This document shows positions 63,446 through 64,000 of a stretch of 64,000 nucleotides of DNA, one piece after another. Both the position numbers and the translations under genes were made by a program. Positions within the stretch are counted from its first letter, which is position 1, and each line of letters opens with the position of its first letter. Location of the stretch: the NCBI GenBank assembly GCA_002256115.1, contig NKIK01000026.1, positions 1 to 64,000 on the forward strand, written 5' to 3'. Below the pieces are notes generated by a model. That model saw only the letters and a program-made list of their open reading frames with translations. It did not search any database and had not been told where the DNA came from. Source of the DNA: Burkholderiales bacterium PBB3. Its GTDB lineage: Bacteria > Pseudomonadota > Gammaproteobacteria > Burkholderiales > Burkholderiaceae_C.

Positions 63446-63709
63446 ATGCTGCAACTGCGCCCCAGCTGTGAATGCTGCAATGTGGACCTGCCACCCTCAG
63501 CCACCAACGCCCGCATCTGTTCATTTGAATGCACGTTTTGTGCAGACTGTGTCGACACCCACCTGCTGGGCGTGTGCCCCAACTGCGGCGGTGGCTTTGC
63601 GCCGCGCCCCATTCGCCCTGCGGGCAAGCTGGCGAATAACCCACCATCCACCACGCGCGTGTTCAAGCCGCAGGGCTGCGCCACACCGCCACAGGCGGCG
63701 GCTGCGTGA
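63446..63709 (+). CDS. DUF1272 small zinc-finger-like protein
   Basis: An 87-residue protein whose N-terminal half has the DUF1272 Cys pattern: CECC, CSFECTFCADC and CPNC, with eight or more cysteines that likely bind two metals. The C-terminal tail is Pro/Ala-rich. The function of the family is unknown. Ribosome-binding site AAAAGGAA precedes ATG 63446. The stop overlaps the GTG of the next gene by three bases. Confidence 0.88.
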   Translation: MLQLRPSCECCNVDLPPSATNARICSFECTFCADCVDTHLLGVCPNCGGGFAPRPIRPAGKLANNPPSTTRVFKPQGCATPPQAAAA

Positions 63710-64000
63710 GCGACAGCCTGCCCATGCGGCCCAAAGACCTGGCGCTGGCCCTGCTGGTCATCCTGGTCTGGGGGATCAACTTTGCGGTCATCAAGGTGGG
63801 CGTGGTGGGCATCCCGCCGCTGCTGCTGGGCGCGTTGCGCTTCATGCTAGCGGCGTTCCCCGCGCTGCTGTTCCTCAAACCGCCCAAGGTGCCGCTGCGC
63901 CTGTACCTGGCCTACGGCCTCACCATCTCGGTGGGGCAGTTTGCGTTTTTGTTCAGCGCCATCCATGTAGGCATGCCTTCGGGCTTGGCCTCGCTGGTGT
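63706..64000 (+). CDS. EamA/DMT-family transporter, N-terminal part (cut by window edge)
   Basis: About 98 codons are visible, reading in frame to the right edge. Three hydrophobic segments are present, with the DMT-start signature ALALLVILVWGINFAVIK and LLLGALRFMLAAFPALL. The family exports amino acids or metabolites; the best-known member, EamA, exports O-acetylserine and cysteine. Start is GTG 63706-63708, overlapping the DUF1272 stop (GTGA), or ATG 63724. Confidence 0.88.
   Translation, partial: MSDSLPMRPKDLALALLVILVWGINFAVIKVGVVGIPPLLLGALRFMLAAFPALLFLKPPKVPLRLYLAYGLTISVGQFAFLFSAIHVGMPSGLASLV

Overview
The window looks like a chromosomal segment of a Comamonadaceae betaproteobacterium, most likely Rhodoferax or a close relative. 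This rests on protein style, high G+C, and the conserved blocks rpoE-rseA-rseB-mucD-lepA-lepB-DUF4845-rnc-era-recO-pdxJ-acpS and yceD-rpmF-plsX-fabH-fabD-fabG-acpP-fabF, read back to back on the minus strand. No rRNA, tRNA or CRISPR array was seen.

Layout. 1-250: tail of an IS66-type transposase abutting the 3' end of acpS. 220-18762: the two minus-strand housekeeping blocks (envelope-stress sigma factor and regulators, HtrA protease, translation and RNA processing, fatty acid synthesis). 18788-23423: maf, a tetrapyrrole-methylase-type methyltransferase, sppA, a Rieske protein, a HAD phosphatase and rluC. 23920-26970: rne, with a long structured leader. 27045-28631: a GGDEF-type gene split by a complete IS200-like element. 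28663-35667: hemY-hemX-hemD-hemC, divergent from ppc. 35768-43762: an M16 protease, an AlgZ/AlgR-like two-component pair, argH, a zinc-finger membrane protein and a 3-methyladenine glycosylase. 43921-46728: a LysR gene with a stop at its fourth codon, divergent from a translationally coupled pair (metallo-beta-lactamase-fold protein with lost metal ligands, DsbA-like protein). 46750-47650: remains of three broken genes. 47848-53782: an exported-protein region (TPR protein, DUF3455 lipoprotein, cytochrome c, ECF sigma and anti-sigma factor, cupredoxin, periplasmic truncated haemoglobin, DUF3034 protein). 54043-60024: a giant alpha-2-macroglobulin with a thioester site. 60133-62183: a HindVP-like restriction enzyme and C5 methyltransferase. 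62278-64000: small metabolic genes and the start of an EamA transporter.

Two repeat families run through the window. One is a GC-rich element of about 75 bp, six copies, found only between co-directional minus-strand genes. The other is a shorter element built on GCGGGAGCAGCTAT, seven copies, four of them inside coding sequence, where they add residues to Era, SppA, HemD and the macroglobulin.

The most interesting candidates are: (i) the exported copper/haem module with its own sigma/anti-sigma pair; (ii) the restriction-modification operon, which has a nine-G tract in methyltransferase motif I and a LexA-box-like palindrome over a possibly leaderless start; (iii) the LysR / inactive-looking MBL / DsbA unit; (iv) the coding-sequence repeat family. 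Functions are inferred from sequence alone.
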